A stretch of DNA of 64,000 nt from Thiobacillus sp. (GCA_019459325.1 JAIBFA010000011.1:1-64000), one strand, 5' to 3'. Counted from the stretch's first letter, positions 36,254-49,277 are shown. Notes: generated by a model from the sequence alone, not told the origin. Numbers and translations are program-made.

Positions 36254-36868
36254 ATGGAAAACCTGTTGTACTGGGCCGGCATGTTGGCCGTCGCGGTGAA
36301 CGCGCTGACCGGCGTGCTCGATGCAGGCCGCAAGAACATGGACCTGATCGGCGTGATGATGGTGGGGGCTGCCACCGCGCTGGGTGGCGGCACGGTGCGC
36401 GACGTTCTATTGCAGCGTCCCGTATTCTGGATCGGTGACCAGGTCTACCTGATCGTCGCCCTTGCGACCACCTTGGTCGTCTTCTTCGCGGTGCGCGGGC
36501 TGCGCCTGCCGCCGCGCCTGTTCCTGATTCCCGATGCGCTCGGCCTGGCCCTGTTCACCATCATCGGCACCCAGATCGCGCTGGAATGGCACGCGCCCTG
36601 GCTGGTGGCGAGCCTGCTCGGTGTGATCACCGGTGTCGTAGGCGGCGTGCTGCGTGACGTTCTGTGCAATGAAGTCCCGCTGATATTCGTGCGCGGCGAG
36701 CTGTATGCATCGGCTGCCTGGATGGGCGCCCTCGTGCTGGTTGGCCTGCAGGCACTGGCGGTGCCGCCGGTGATCGCGGCATGGGCAGGGATGGCGACCG
36801 TGCTTGGTGTTCGCCTGGCTGCCATGGCGTTCCGTTTGACTCTGCCCACCTATTCGGCGCGCAAGTAG
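36254..36868 (+). CDS. TRIC/UPF0126-family membrane protein (YicG-like)
   Basis: A 204-aa protein with seven membrane segments in two repeats. Each repeat has a glycine-rich signature: ATALGGGTVRDVLLQR (about 40-55) and GVVGGVLRDVLCNEVP (about 124-139). FFAVRGLRL and LIPDALGLALFTIIGTQIA are further family blocks. Bacterial homologues form trimeric cation channels. Start ATG 36254. Confidence 0.92.
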   Translation: MENLLYWAGMLAVAVNALTGVLDAGRKNMDLIGVMMVGAATALGGGTVRDVLLQRPVFWIGDQVYLIVALATTLVVFFAVRGLRLPPRLFLIPDALGLALFTIIGTQIALEWHAPWLVASLLGVITGVVGGVLRDVLCNEVPLIFVRGELYASAAWMGALVLVGLQALAVPPVIAAWAGMATVLGVRLAAMAFRLTLPTYSARK

Positions 36869-36936
36869 GGCGAGGAAAGCGACGCCAGCACCATATTCCT
36901 GCAGACATCCCCCACCTGAACCCATAAAATGGCGGG

Positions 36937-37434
36937 ATGAAAATCCTGCCCGCCCTGCTACTGTGCCTCCCTCTCGTTACGCATGCCGCGTGGATCGATT
37001 TTGAAGGCGAATTCGATCAGGACAAACCCTGGGTGGAGGTGGCGGCCCAGTTGCCGCCGTACCCCAAAGTCGAAAATCTGGTTGAGTTCAACGTGTCGTC
37101 GGCGACGCGCAACCGGCATTTTGTCGATGCCGAGTCGATCAGCGTCGGTGCCGACAACGTGGTCCGCTACACCGTGGTGATCGAGGCCGCGGGCGGCGCG
37201 AAGAACGTGTCGTTCGAGGGCCTGCGCTGCGAATCGGGAGAGCGCCGGCTGTATGCCTACGGCCATTCGGATGGCACCTGGTCGAAGGCGCGCAACGCCG
37301 GCTGGGAGGGCATCAAGTTTCGTTCGCTGCTTTCGTATCAGAAGGCGCTGTTCGAGGACCATTTCTGCCCCAACGGCATCCGCGTCAAGGACAGCAAGGA
37401 GGCGGTGCAGAACTTGCGGCGAGCGGCACGATGA
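36937..37434 (+). CDS. CNP1-like periplasmic protein
   Basis: A 165-aa secreted protein. Signal peptide [19 protein letters not shown] is followed by the CNP1-like domain with [49 protein letters not shown] and FCPNGIRVK. The family was first noted in Neisseria and occurs next to proB in betaproteobacteria, as here (4-nt overlap). Its role is unknown. Confidence 0.85.
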   Translation: MKILPALLLCLPLVTHAAWIDFEGEFDQDKPWVEVAAQLPPYPKVENLVEFNVSSATRNRHFVDAESISVGADNVVRYTVVIEAAGGAKNVSFEGLRCESGERRLYAYGHSDGTWSKARNAGWEGIKFRSLLSYQKALFEDHFCPNGIRVKDSKEAVQNLRRAAR

Positions 37435-38555
37435 GCGCGGCGGTCGTCAAGCACGCGCGGCGCATCGTCGTCAAGGTCGGCTCCAGCCTGGTCACCGCCG
37501 AAGGGCGCGGGCTCGATCACGCTGCGCTGTCGCGCTGGGCGGAGCAGATCGCCGCGCTGACGGCGCAAGGCAAGGAGGTGGTGCTGGTGTCCTCCGGGGC
37601 GATTGCCGAGGGCATCGCGCGGCTGGGCTGGAAAAAGCGCCCGAAAGCGGTCAACGAACTGCAGGCCGCCGCCGCCGTGGGCCAGATGGGGCTGGTGCAG
37701 GCGTACGAGTCGATCTTCCGTACTCACGGTCTGCATGCCGCGCAGGTACTGCTCACCCACGAGGACCTGGCCGACCGCACCCGTTACCTGAATGCGCGCA
37801 CCACTTTGCGCACGCTGCTGGAACTGCGCGTGGTGCCGATCATCAACGAAAACGACACTGTTGCCACCGATGAAATCCGCCTCGGCGACAACGACACCTT
37901 GGGCGCGCTGGTGACCAACCTGATCGAAGCCGATTGCCTGATCATCCTGACCGATCAGACGGGCCTCTACACGGCTGATCCGCGCAAGCATACCGACGCC
38001 ACGCTGGTGATGAATGCCCACGCCGGCGACCCCGAACTCGAACGCATGGCGGGCGGGGCGGGCAGCAGCGTCGGCACCGGCGGCATGCTGACCAAGATTC
38101 TTGCCGCCAAACGCGCGGCAAGAAGCGGCGCGCATACCGTGATCTGCAGCGGCCGCGAGGAAAGTGTGCTGCTGCGGCTGGCGGCAGGCGAGGCCATCGG
38201 CAGCCAGCTGGTGGCCCGCCAGGCGCCACTCGCCGCACGGCGGCAGTGGTTGGCCGACCATCTGCAATTGCATGGCGGGGTGGTGCTCGACGACGGCGCG
38301 GTGCGCGCCCTGCGCGAGGAGGGCAAAAGCCTGCTGCCGGTCGGCGTGAAGGGCGTCACCGGCGAATTCGAGCGCGGCGAAGTGGTGGCCGTGGTTGATA
38401 GCGAAGGGCGTGAAGTTGCGCGCGGCCTCACCAATTACAGCGCAAGCGAGGCCCGCCGCATCGCCGGCAAGCCGAGCAGTGCGATCGAGGCCGAGCTCGG
38501 TTACATGGACGAGCCGGAGTTGATCCACCGCGACAATCTGGTCGTGATGGCGTGA
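37431..38555 (+). CDS. proB: glutamate 5-kinase
   Basis: ProB phosphorylates glutamate in the first step of proline synthesis. The 374-aa protein has the amino-acid kinase domain ([89 protein letters not shown]). A C-terminal PUA domain starts near 280 ([19 protein letters not shown]). It overlaps the CNP1-like gene and, by GTGA, the start of the broken cobC. obgE, often upstream of proB, is not here. Confidence 0.97.
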   Translation: MSAAVVKHARRIVVKVGSSLVTAEGRGLDHAALSRWAEQIAALTAQGKEVVLVSSGAIAEGIARLGWKKRPKAVNELQAAAAVGQMGLVQAYESIFRTHGLHAAQVLLTHEDLADRTRYLNARTTLRTLLELRVVPIINENDTVATDEIRLGDNDTLGALVTNLIEADCLIILTDQTGLYTADPRKHTDATLVMNAHAGDPELERMAGGAGSSVGTGGMLTKILAAKRAARSGAHTVICSGREESVLLRLAAGEAIGSQLVARQAPLAARRQWLADHLQLHGGVVLDDGAVRALREEGKSLLPVGVKGVTGEFERGEVVAVVDSEGREVARGLTNYSASEARRIAGKPSSAIEAELGYMDEPELIHRDNLVVMA

Positions 38556-39253
38556 TTGATATTCCAGTTCGCAAGGGTGGCGAGACGCGAAGACAAGCCG
38601 AAGACAGTGCTGAAGCACGGCAAGGCGCAGTCGACAAAGTATCGACGCCCTTGCGAACCGGAATCACGCTGGATCTGATGCGCCACGGCGAACCCGTCGG
38701 CGGGCGCCGCTATCGCGGTCAGATCGATGATCCGCTGTCATAAAAAGGCTGGGTGCAGATGCACGCGGCGGTGGGCGATTCGGTGCCGTGGACGCGCATC
38801 GTTTCGTCGCCCTTGCTGCGTTGCCGCGCGTTTGCCGAAATGCTGGCCGACCGTCACGCCCTGCCGCTGGCGCTGGACGACCGCTTGAAGGAAGTCGGCT
38901 TCGGTGTGTGGGAGGGCAAGTCGGCGGCCGAGATCGAGCGGGACGCCCCCGGCACGCTGGCGCGCTTCAAGGCCGACCCGATCAATGCGCGCCCCGAAGG
39001 CGCCGAGCCACTGGCCGATTTTCATGCGCGGGTGGCCACCGCTCTGGACGCTATGCTCGCGCAACACACCGGCCAGCATGTTCTGCTGGTGGGGCATGCC
39101 GGCGTGATGCGCATGGCCCTGGCGTGGGCATTGCACATTCCGCTGGAACACGCCTATCGGATCGAGGTGGCGACGGCTTCGCTGACGCGCCTGCGCTTCG
39201 ATGATGGCCGTGCCAGTCTGATTTTTCACGGCAGTCCGCGCGTCGATCGGTGA
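38552..39253 (+). pseudogene. cobC: CobC-like alpha-ribazole phosphatase, disrupted
   Basis: A histidine phosphatase whose frame runs from GTG 38552 to 39253 but contains TAA at 38741-38743. The first part has LDLMRHGEPVGGRRYRGQID followed by DPLS-stop; the frame continues KGWVQMHAAVG, SSPLLRCRAFAEMLA, VGFGVWEG and VGHAGVMRMALAW, so the stop replaces what is usually Glu in DPLSEKG. The N-terminus also carries about 37 extra codons from an inverted-repeat element (38556-38667); without them the length would be about 195 aa, the family size. CobC removes phosphate from alpha-ribazole phosphate in cobalamin salvage, fitting the btuF-like gene overlapping its end. Two lesions suggest real decay. 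A GTG start at 38753 could give only an inactive C-part lacking RHG. Confidence 0.85.
38556..38667. mobile_element. MITE-like inverted-repeat element at the cobC start
   Basis: ATTCCAGTTCGCAAGGG (38561-38577) and CCCTTGCGAACCGGAAT (38648-38664) are inverted repeats with one mismatch, enclosing about 70 nt that contains an inner palindrome GTGCT-GA-AGCAC. The outer bases CGTGATT/AATCACG extend the symmetry, with six extra bases on the left. It carries no gene. Insertion between proB and the RHG-coding part of cobC explains the non-homologous N-terminal codons. No clear target duplication is seen. Confidence 0.6.
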
Positions 39254-40110
39254 TCTGCCGCCTTGTTTTCGGGCTATCCCTGCTGCTGGTATGGCCGGCG
39301 CAGGCAGCCGCCCTCCGTCTGGTCGACGATGTCGGTCAGACCCTCGAATTTGCGCAGCCGCCACAGCGCATCATTTCACTCACGCCGCATCTCACCGAAC
39401 TGCTGTATGCCGTCGGCGCCGGTGCGCAGTTGGTGGGGGCGGACAGCGCCAGCGATTTTCCGTCTGCGGCACGAGCGCTTCCTCGCGTCGGCGACTACAG
39501 CCGCATCAATTTCGAGCGCATCCTGGCGCTGAAGCCGGATCTGGTCGTTGTCTGGGTCGGCGGCAACCGCGCGGCGGACATCCACGGCTTAAGGAAAATG
39601 GGCCTGCCTGTGCTGCACACTCAGGCCACCCGGCTCGGTGACGTGCCACGCCTGTTGCGCCTCATCGGGCAGGCGAGTGGGCATGCGGGGGAGGGCGACG
39701 CGGCGGCGCGGGATTATTCAATGCGGCTGGCCGCGCTGCAGGTGCAGAGCACGCAGAAACCGCCGGTGAGCGTGTTCTACCAGGTATGGGATCGTCCGCT
39801 GATGACTGTGGGCGGTACCCACTGGATCAGCGATGCGCTGGCGCTGTGCGGAGCGCGCAATGTGTTTGCCGACCTGCGTTCGGCTTCGCCGGCGGTGTCG
39901 CGCGAGGCGGTGCTTCGACGTGCACCGGAACTGATCATCAGTGGCAGCGACGCGCCCGACATGCAACGTCAATGGCAGCGCTTTGCCAGCCTGCCGGCAG
40001 TGAAAAAACAGGCGTTTGTACAGGTGGATGCGGACTTGCTGCATCGGCCCACGCCGCGTCTGATCGAGGGTGTGGTCGAGCTGTGCGCGGCGGTGGCGCC
40101 TTACCGGTGA
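39250..40110 (+). CDS. cobalamin-binding periplasmic protein, BtuF-like
   Basis: A 286-aa substrate-binding protein of the BtuF/FepB class. The signal peptide ends near AQAAALR. The first lobe shows [32 protein letters not shown] cut here to its key part [14 protein letters not shown], then [20 protein letters not shown]. The second lobe shows [28 protein letters not shown] and [12 protein letters not shown]. It would deliver B12 or cobinamide to an ABC importer. GTG start overlaps the cobC stop. The importer permease and ATPase are not in this window. A siderophore ligand is possible but the cobC neighbour favours corrinoid. Confidence 0.82.
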   Translation: MICRLVFGLSLLLVWPAQAAALRLVDDVGQTLEFAQPPQRIISLTPHLTELLYAVGAGAQLVGADSASDFPSAARALPRVGDYSRINFERILALKPDLVVVWVGGNRAADIHGLRKMGLPVLHTQATRLGDVPRLLRLIGQASGHAGEGDAAARDYSMRLAALQVQSTQKPPVSVFYQVWDRPLMTVGGTHWISDALALCGARNVFADLRSASPAVSREAVLRRAPELIISGSDAPDMQRQWQRFASLPAVKKQAFVQVDADLLHRPTPRLIEGVVELCAAVAPYR

Positions 40111-40547
40111 CGGCTGTCGCCTGGCTTGCGATTGGGGCAGTTTTCCTTGATGCAGTCGGCGTAGATCTGCAGCGAGTGGTCATGGATGGCAAAGCCACGT
40201 TCCTTGGCGATTCGGGTCTGACGTTTTTCGATTTCAGCGTCGTAAAATTCCTCGACCTTGCCGCATTGCAGGCACACCAGGTGGTCATGGTGATCGCCCT
40301 GGTTCAGTTCGAACACCGCCTTGTCGCTGTCGAAATGGTGGCGCATCAGAAGCCCGGCCTGCTCGAACTGGGTGAGCACACGGTAGACCGTGGCGAGACC
40401 TATGTCCTGGCCTTCGTCCGACAGCAGGCGATACACCTCCTCGGCCGTCATGTGCCGCTTGTTGCTCTGCTCAAACAGATCGAGAATTTTCAAGCGCGGC
40501 AAAGTGGCTTTCAAGCCGATGCTCTTGAGGTCGGACGGATTGCTCAA
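40101..40547 (-). CDS. fur: ferric uptake regulator
   Basis: A 148-aa Fur protein, the iron-dependent repressor of uptake genes. The winged helix is [15 protein letters not shown] with [31 protein letters not shown] cut at its recognition part [17 protein letters not shown]. The metal/dimer domain has [23 protein letters not shown] and LQCGKVEEF. The C-terminal pair is CIKENCP. It is divergent from bamE, an arrangement common in beta- and gammaproteobacteria, and overlaps the btuF-like gene 3' end by 10 nt. Confidence 0.97.
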   Translation of the reverse strand: MSNPSDLKSIGLKATLPRLKILDLFEQSNKRHMTAEEVYRLLSDEGQDIGLATVYRVLTQFEQAGLLMRHHFDSDKAVFELNQGDHHDHLVCLQCGKVEEFYDAEIEKRQTRIAKERGFAIHDHSLQIYADCIKENCPNRKPGDSRHR

Positions 40548-40626
40548 ACAAGGCTCCAGAACGGGAACGCGAATACGTTATGATACGTTTTTTTCCAACC
40601 GCCCCAACCCTTCCGGTTTCCTGGCT

Positions 40627-41733
40627 ATGCGTCATTACCTGATTCCCGTCCTGCTTCTGAGCCTGGTCGCCGGCTGTTCCAGCGTCAAAGTCGGTCCCCA
40701 TCGCATCGATGTACAACAGGGCAACGCGCTCGATCAGGAAAACGTCGCCCGCCTGAAACCCGGTCTCAACCGTTCGCAAGTCCGTTTCCTGCTCGGCACC
40801 CCATTGGTGGTCGATCCCTTCCGCACGGATCGCTGGGATTACGTGTACGTGTTCTACAAGGCGGGCAGGCTGGCCGAGCAAAAACGCATCACGCTGTTTT
40901 TCGAGGGCGATACGCTGGCGCGCATCGAAGGCGATCTGCCGGAGCCGGCTGCGCAGTCGGTACCCGCTGTCGAGCCCAGGCCCGAGCCGCAGTCCGCACC
41001 CGTTACGCCCTTGGTAGCGTCCCCGGCCGCGTCACCGCGCGCTGCCGAGCCGATAGCGACGCTCGATCCGGTCGCTCCGCCCAAGCCCGTTGCGTCAGCA
41101 CCGACTCCCGTGCCCGTGGCCCTTGCACCTGCGGCTGCCCCCCTTGTCGAGCCGGTTGCGCAACCCGCAGCGCTCGGAGCCGAACCGGCCCGCCAGCCAG
41201 CGGCGTCTGAAACCAGCGTTGTGGCGCCTCTGCCCAGCCCAAAAAACGCCCCGGCCTACGTCGATCCGCGTCCGCCTTCCGAGTTGAGCCTGCGACCCGA
41301 AACCGACGTGGCGAAAATCCAGCCGGATGCCATTCCGGCATTTCCCGGGGTTGATTCGGTACCCGCAGGCAGCGACGCACCGGTGTTGAAGTCGGTGAAT
41401 GAATGGGTGGCGGCCTGGGCGCGGCGTGACCAGACGGCCTATTTTGCCGCCTATGACGAACGCTTTGTTCCGCAGGACGGCGTCAGCCGAACCGAGTGGG
41501 AGAATCGCAAGCGTCATGCGCTGGATGCGGCGAAAAATATCGAGGTCAGGGTTGATTCGCCCAGGGTCGATCGGACAGAAGAGGGCACCGTTACGGTGAC
41601 CTTCAAGCAGTTTTATCGAACCGACACCTACCGTGATGCAGTGGTCAAGCAGTTGCACATGGTCGAACGTGACGGCCGCTGGCTGATCGTCGAGGAAAAG
41701 GTGCTGTCGGTTCTGCCTGGTGTCCAGCAATGA
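40627..41733 (+). CDS. bamE: BamE with a fused C-terminal NTF2-like domain
   Basis: A 368-aa lipoprotein, far longer than ordinary BamE (about 110-180). The signal and lipobox are LVAGCSS (Cys17). The BamE domain (about 20-100) shows [19 protein letters not shown] and the signature [17 protein letters not shown] with [10 protein letters not shown] long Pro/Ala/Val-rich linker (about 105-250) follows, presumably spanning the periplasm. The C-terminal domain (about 255-365) begins [20 protein letters not shown] and has [15 protein letters not shown] and [10 protein letters not shown]. This is the NTF2-like module found at the end of some L,D-transpeptidases. It may tie barrel assembly to the cell wall. 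Start ATG 40627; divergent from fur; a possible -10 TATGAT lies at 40579. Confidence 0.88.
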   Translation: MRHYLIPVLLLSLVAGCSSVKVGPHRIDVQQGNALDQENVARLKPGLNRSQVRFLLGTPLVVDPFRTDRWDYVYVFYKAGRLAEQKRITLFFEGDTLARIEGDLPEPAAQSVPAVEPRPEPQSAPVTPLVASPAASPRAAEPIATLDPVAPPKPVASAPTPVPVALAPAAAPLVEPVAQPAALGAEPARQPAASETSVVAPLPSPKNAPAYVDPRPPSELSLRPETDVAKIQPDAIPAFPGVDSVPAGSDAPVLKSVNEWVAAWARRDQTAYFAAYDERFVPQDGVSRTEWENRKRHALDAAKNIEVRVDSPRVDRTEEGTVTVTFKQFYRTDTYRDAVVKQLHMVERDGRWLIVEEKVLSVLPGVQQ

Positions 41734-42533
41734 GCGTGCGAGTCGCGATTGCCGGCGTGTCCGGCCGCATGGGTCGCGCGCTGCTCGAAGCGGTGGCCGC
41801 CGATGCTGACTGCGCGTTGAGCGCGGCAATCGACCGTTCGGGGAGCCCGCTGGTGGGGCAGGACGCCGGCGCTGCCTGGGGCGCGGCCAGCGGGGTGAGC
41901 GTGACCGATCAGCCTGCTGCTGCCTTGCAGGCCGCACACGCCTTGATCGACTTCACCCGCCCCGAGGCTACCTTCGGCTATCTCGATGCCTGTGTTGCCG
42001 CCGGCGTGCCGCTGGTCATCGGTACCACCGGCTTTGACGAGGCCGGCCGCGCGCGGATCGCGGCAGCGTCGCAGCAGATTCCCATCGTGTTCGCGCCCAA
42101 CATGAGTGTGGGGGTGAATCTCCTGATGAAGCTGGCCGAACTCGCCGCCCGGGTATTGCAGGACGGCTACGACATCGAAATCATCGAGGCGCATCACCGC
42201 CACAAGGTCGATGCGCCTTCGGGTACCGCCTTGGGTCTGGGGCAGGCGGTGGCGCACGCCATCGACCGCGATCTGGCGAGCTGCGCCGTCTACGGACGCG
42301 AAGGCGTCACCGGCGAGCGCGATCCCAAGACCATCGGCTTTTCCACCGTGCGCGGCGGCGACATCGTCGGCGACCACACGCTGTTGTTTGCCGGCATCGG
42401 CGAGCGCGTCGAGCTCACCCACAAGGCCAGCAGCCGCGCCACCTTCGCTCAGGGCGCGCTGCGTGCCGCCAAGTGGCTTCAGGGCCGCGCGCCGGGCCTG
42501 TACGACATGCGCGACGTGCTGGGTCTGAAATAG
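41730..42533 (+). CDS. dapB: 4-hydroxy-tetrahydrodipicolinate reductase
   Basis: DapB reduces the DapA product in lysine/diaminopimelate synthesis. The 267-aa protein has the dinucleotide-binding start [18 protein letters not shown] and [10 protein letters not shown]. The segment [19 protein letters not shown] and catalytic [20 protein letters not shown] follow, with the C-terminal [24 protein letters not shown] overlaps the bamE stop (ATGA). dapA is 20 kb away. Confidence 0.97.
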   Translation: MSVRVAIAGVSGRMGRALLEAVAADADCALSAAIDRSGSPLVGQDAGAAWGAASGVSVTDQPAAALQAAHALIDFTRPEATFGYLDACVAAGVPLVIGTTGFDEAGRARIAAASQQIPIVFAPNMSVGVNLLMKLAELAARVLQDGYDIEIIEAHHRHKVDAPSGTALGLGQAVAHAIDRDLASCAVYGREGVTGERDPKTIGFSTVRGGDIVGDHTLLFAGIGERVELTHKASSRATFAQGALRAAKWLQGRAPGLYDMRDVLGLK

Positions 42534-42569
42534 CAATCCGGATTAACCGCAAAAACACAGGAACACACG

Positions 42570-42824
42570 ATGAACGCCGTCAAGGTCTACAGCACCGGCA
42601 CCTGCCCCATTTGCGTAAAGGCCAAGGCCTTCCTCGACAAACGCGGCATCGGCTACGACGAAGTCCGCATTGATCTCGACCGCGAGGCGATGAAGGAATT
42701 CGCCGTCGTCACCAATGGCGCACGCACCGTGCCGCAGATCGTCGTCGACGGCACCTGCATCGGTGGTTTTACCGAGTTGACCGAGCTCGACATGGACGGC
42801 GGCTTGGATCATCTCCAGCCCTGA
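42570..42824 (+). CDS. grxC: glutaredoxin 3-like
   Basis: An 84-aa thioredoxin-fold glutaredoxin. The active site is TGTCPICVKAKAFL (CPIC at about 13-16). The cis-proline region is ARTVPQIVVDG and the glutathione-binding part is CIGGFTELTELDMDGGLD. It reduces disulfides and mixed disulfides with glutathione. It lies 36 nt downstream of dapB. Confidence 0.9.
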   Translation: MNAVKVYSTGTCPICVKAKAFLDKRGIGYDEVRIDLDREAMKEFAVVTNGARTVPQIVVDGTCIGGFTELTELDMDGGLDHLQP

Positions 42825-42851
42825 TTGGTGCGGGGAGGGCCCCGACAAACA

Positions 42852-42880
42852 TTGAAGCCGCATTCCGGATCGGCTACAAT
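42852..42880 (+). promoter_or_regulatory. sigma-70 promoter for carAB
   Basis: TTGAAG (42852-42857) and TACAAT (42875-42880) are 17 nt apart. The predicted start lies near 42887, just before the leader hairpin. Confidence 0.7.
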
Positions 42881-42890
42881 GACGGCATTC

Positions 42891-42930
42891 AAATTCAGGC
42901 GGGTTCGCGCGAGCGGCTCGCCTGAATTTT
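42891..42930 (+). terminator. leader hairpin of carAB (possible attenuator)
   Basis: AAATTCAGGCG (42891-42901) pairs perfectly with CGCCTGAATTT (42919-42929), ending in TTTT (42927-42930). It starts within a few bases of the predicted transcription start and ends 25 nt before the carA start. It could terminate early or stabilise the mRNA 5' end. No leader peptide or anti-terminator is evident. Confidence 0.6.
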
Positions 42931-42954
42931 GTCACCTGCCTTTCGGAGTCTTCC

Positions 42955-44077
42955 TTGTCTCGTGCCCAACCTGCCATCCTGGTTTTAGCTGACGGCTCGG
43001 TGTTTCGCGGCCTGTCGATCGGTGCCGACGGCATCACGACCGGCGAGGTGGTATTCAACACCGCGCTGACCGGTTATCAGGAAATCCTCACCGATCCCTC
43101 GTATTCGCGTCAGATCGTGACGCTGACCTATCCGCACATCGGCAACACCGGCATCAATGCCGAGGACGTCGAGGCGGACCGCATCCATGCAGCGGGCCTA
43201 GTGGTGCGCGACGTGCCGCGCCTGCATTCGAATTTCCGCGCCGACCAGTCCTTGACCGATTACCTCAAAAGCCAGAACATCGTGGCGATCGCAGACATCG
43301 ACACCCGCCGGCTGACGCGCATCTTGCGCGAAAAGGGCGCACAAAGCGGCTGCATCATGGCCGGCGCGGTGGACGAGGCGAAGGCGCTCGAAGCCGCACA
43401 TGCCTTCCCTGGACTCGCTGGCATGGATCTCGCCAAAGTCGTGAGCGCGTCCTCCTCCTACGAATGGAGTGAGACCGAATGGAAGCTGGGGCGCGGCTAT
43501 GGTCGGCAGACCGAGCCGCGCTTCCATGTGGTGGCCTTCGATTACGGCGTCAAGCGCAATATCCTGCGCATGCTGGCCGAGCGCGGCTGCCGCCTGACCG
43601 TGCTGCCCGCCACCGCAACCGCTGAGCAGGCCCTGGCGCTGAAGCCGGACGGCATTTTCCTCTCCAACGGCCCCGGCGATCCGGAGCCCTGCGATTACGC
43701 GATCCGTGCGATCGGAACCCTGGTGGCAGCGAAGATCCCGACCTTCGGAATCTGCCTCGGCCACCAGCTGCTGGCGCTCGCCTCGGGCGCCAAGACCGTC
43801 AAGATGAAGTTCGGCCACCACGGCGCCAACCATCCGGTGAAGGACCTCGACAGCGGACGGGTGGCGATCACCAGCCAGAACCACGGCTTCGCGGTGGACG
43901 CGGCGACGCTGCCCGCCAACATCCGCAGCACCCATGTCTCACTGTTCGACGGTTCGCTGCAGGGGATTGCGCGCACCGACGCCCCCGCATTCAGCTTCCA
44001 GGGTCACCCTGAAGCCAGCCCCGGCCCGCACGACGTGAGCTATTTGTTCGACCGATTTATTCAGCTGATGGCCGACC

Positions 44078-44094
<17 letters not shown>
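42955..44094 (+). CDS. carA: carbamoyl-phosphate synthase small subunit
   Basis: The 379-aa glutamine amidotransferase subunit, which feeds ammonia to CarB for arginine and pyrimidine synthesis. The N-domain shows [18 protein letters not shown] and [21 protein letters not shown]. The class I amidotransferase domain has [11 protein letters not shown], the nucleophile [12 protein letters not shown] and the His-Glu pair in [16 protein letters not shown] start at 42955 behind CGGAG. It overlaps carB by 17 nt. Confidence 0.97.
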
Positions 44095-47284
<3,190 letters not shown>

Positions 47285-47300
47285 TTGAAAAGGTTAGCGT

Positions 47301-47777
47301 GTGAGTAAATTTCCCATTACCGTCGTGGGCGCAGAGAAAATGCGCGCCGAACTGCAGCATCTGAAAACCGTGGAACGTCCGGCCGTGATCCAGGCCATCG
47401 CCGAGGCGCGCGCGCAGGGCGATCTGTCGGAAAACGCCGAATACGATGCCGCCAAGGAAAAACAGGGCTTCATCGAAGGCCGTATTGCCGATCTCGAAGG
47501 CAAATTGTCCAACGCGCAGATCATCGATCCCAAGACGCTGGACGCGGATGGCCGCATCGTTTTCGGCGCTACGGTCGAACTGGAGGATGTCGAATCGGGC
47601 GAGTCCGTCACCTATCAGATCGTCGGTGACGACGAGGCGGGGATCAAGCAGGGCAAGATTTCCGTGTCGTCGCCGATCGCGCGTGCGCTGATCGGCAAGT
47701 ACGCCGGCGACAGCGTCGACGTCCAGGCGCCGGGCGGCGTGCGCCAATACGAAGTGCTGGACGTTCAATACAAATAA
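47301..47777 (+). CDS. greA: transcription elongation factor GreA
   Basis: A 158-aa protein that rescues backtracked RNA polymerase by stimulating transcript cleavage. The N-terminal coiled coil has [20 protein letters not shown] with the acidic tip, then [17 protein letters not shown]. The C-terminal FKBP-like domain has [20 protein letters not shown] and [16 protein letters not shown]. It lies between carB and DUF4149; its stop overlaps the next ATG by one base. Confidence 0.97.
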   Translation: MSKFPITVVGAEKMRAELQHLKTVERPAVIQAIAEARAQGDLSENAEYDAAKEKQGFIEGRIADLEGKLSNAQIIDPKTLDADGRIVFGATVELEDVESGESVTYQIVGDDEAGIKQGKISVSSPIARALIGKYAGDSVDVQAPGGVRQYEVLDVQYK

Positions 47778-48235
47778 TGCGGCGCTTCTGGGATGGTCTC
47801 GCCGGGACGTTGCTTGTGCTGTGGATCGGCGGCATCTGGGCGATTGGTTACGTCGCCGCGCCTGTGCTGTTTGCCAGCCTGGGCGACAAGCAGCTGGCCG
47901 GCATGCTGGCGGGCAAGCTGTTCGAGGTGATGGCGTGGATCGGCATTGCTGCCGCGACCTATCTGCTGATCTATCGCATCGCGCGCGACGGCGGCGCCGC
48001 GCTGAAAACGCTGTTCTTCTGGGCGGTGGCGGTGATGTTGGTGCTGACGCTGACCGGCCTGTTCGGCATTCAGCCCATCATGCAGGGTCTGAAGGACCAA
48101 GCCATGCCGCATGCCGTGATGCAGAGCGTGTTTGCCGATCGTTTCCGGCACTGGCATGGCGTGTCCAGCATCCTCTACCTGATCCAGAGCGCGCTCGGGC
48201 TGCTGCTGGTCTGGCGTTCGGGGCTGGCGCGATAG
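47777..48235 (+). CDS. DUF4149 membrane protein
   Basis: A 152-aa protein with four membrane segments (about 8-32, 45-68, 75-100 and 125-148). DUF4149-like elements are GGIWAIGYVAAPVLFASL, LFEVMAWIGIAAATYLL and FRHWHGVSSILYLIQSALGL. It is a common neighbour of greA in betaproteobacteria. Function unknown. Confidence 0.85.
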   Translation: MRRFWDGLAGTLLVLWIGGIWAIGYVAAPVLFASLGDKQLAGMLAGKLFEVMAWIGIAAATYLLIYRIARDGGAALKTLFFWAVAVMLVLTLTGLFGIQPIMQGLKDQAMPHAVMQSVFADRFRHWHGVSSILYLIQSALGLLLVWRSGLAR

Positions 48236-48252
48236 CGCCCGCCCGGCATCAG

Positions 48253-48549
48253 TCAGCCCGGCAGGGCGATGACAGGCTTGGCTGCGGCGCGATATATCAC
48301 CAATACCTTGCCGATTTGCTGCACCGGCGCCGCACCGGTGGTGGCGCAGATTTCTTCCATCCAGGCGCGCCGGGTGTCCGGTTCGTCGGTAGCGGCCTTG
48401 ATCTTGATCAGTTCATGCGCGTTCAGCGCGAGCTCGACCTCCTTCAACACGGCAGGCGTCAGGCCCTGATTGCCGATCATGACCACCGGCTGGCGCGTGT
48501 GGGCCAGGCCCTTCAGGAATTGCCGCTGTGCGGGCGTGAGTGATTTCAT
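48253..48549 (-). CDS. yhbY: CRM-domain RNA-binding protein YhbY
   Basis: About 98 aa from ATG 48549 (MKSLTPAQRQFLKGLAH). The CRM/YhbY fold shows PVVMIGNQGLTPAVLKEVE, ALNAHELIKIKAA and IGKVLVIYRAA. It binds pre-50S ribosomal particles. It is divergent from rlmE, as in E. coli (yhbY next to rlmE-ftsH). Confidence 0.93.
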   Translation of the reverse strand: MKSLTPAQRQFLKGLAHTRQPVVMIGNQGLTPAVLKEVELALNAHELIKIKAATDEPDTRRAWMEEICATTGAAPVQQIGKVLVIYRAAAKPVIALPG

Positions 48550-48599
48550 GCAATTTTCCTTCAAATGAGCGCGGATTGTAGCCGATAGAGCGGATAGAG

Positions 48600-49277
48600 A
48601 TGGCGCAGAAACCCAAGCGAACCAAATCGGGCAGTGCCTGGATGCACGAGCACGTGACGGATCCCTACGTCAAAAAGGCGCAGCAGGACGGCTACCGCTC
48701 GCGCGCTGCCTATAAATTGCTGGAAATCGACCAACGCGACCATCTGCTGCGCCCTGGCATGACGGTGGTGGATCTGGGGGCCGCGCCGGGCAGCTGGTGC
48801 CAGGTGGCGGTGCAGAAGATGAAAAAGCAGGGCAGGGTGCTGGCGATCGACTTGTTGCCGGTGGCGCCGATGCCGGGCGTCGAGAGCCTGGAAGGCGACT
48901 TCACCGAGCCGACGGCGCTGGCTTGGCTGGAAGAAAAGTTGCAATCGTGCCGGGTTGACCTTGTATTAAGCGATATGGCGCCCAACATCAGTGGGGTGAT
49001 GCTGTCGGATCAGGCGCGTCATTACGAGTTGTGCGAGCTGGCGCTCGATTTTGCAGTGAACTGGTTGAAACCCGACGGCGCTTTTCTCGTCAAAGTGTTC
49101 CAGGGGGTCGGCTTCGAGGATTTTCGGGCGCAAATGCGGCAGGCGTTCGAGCAGGTTCTGATCCGCAAGCCCGATTCCTCGCGCGATCGCAGTACCGAGG
49201 TCTATCTGCTGGGACGCCGCCCTATTATGGAAAAGGCAGCGCCGCAGGAAGCCGCAGTGACAACCGCGCAAGAGTAG
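48600..49277 (+). CDS. rlmE: 23S rRNA (uridine-2'-O-) methyltransferase
   Basis: A 225-aa RlmE (RrmJ/FtsJ) that methylates U2552 of 23S rRNA late in 50S assembly. It shows SGSAWMHEHVTDPYVKKAQ, YRSRAAYKLLEID (catalytic Lys), the SAM motif VVDLGAAPGSWCQVAV, LVLSDMAPNISGV (catalytic Asp) and FLVKVFQGVGFEDF (catalytic Lys). The C-terminal 15 or so residues extend beyond the usual end. It precedes ftsH, the normal pairing. Confidence 0.97.
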   Translation: MAQKPKRTKSGSAWMHEHVTDPYVKKAQQDGYRSRAAYKLLEIDQRDHLLRPGMTVVDLGAAPGSWCQVAVQKMKKQGRVLAIDLLPVAPMPGVESLEGDFTEPTALAWLEEKLQSCRVDLVLSDMAPNISGVMLSDQARHYELCELALDFAVNWLKPDGAFLVKVFQGVGFEDFRAQMRQAFEQVLIRKPDSSRDRSTEVYLLGRRPIMEKAAPQEAAVTTAQE

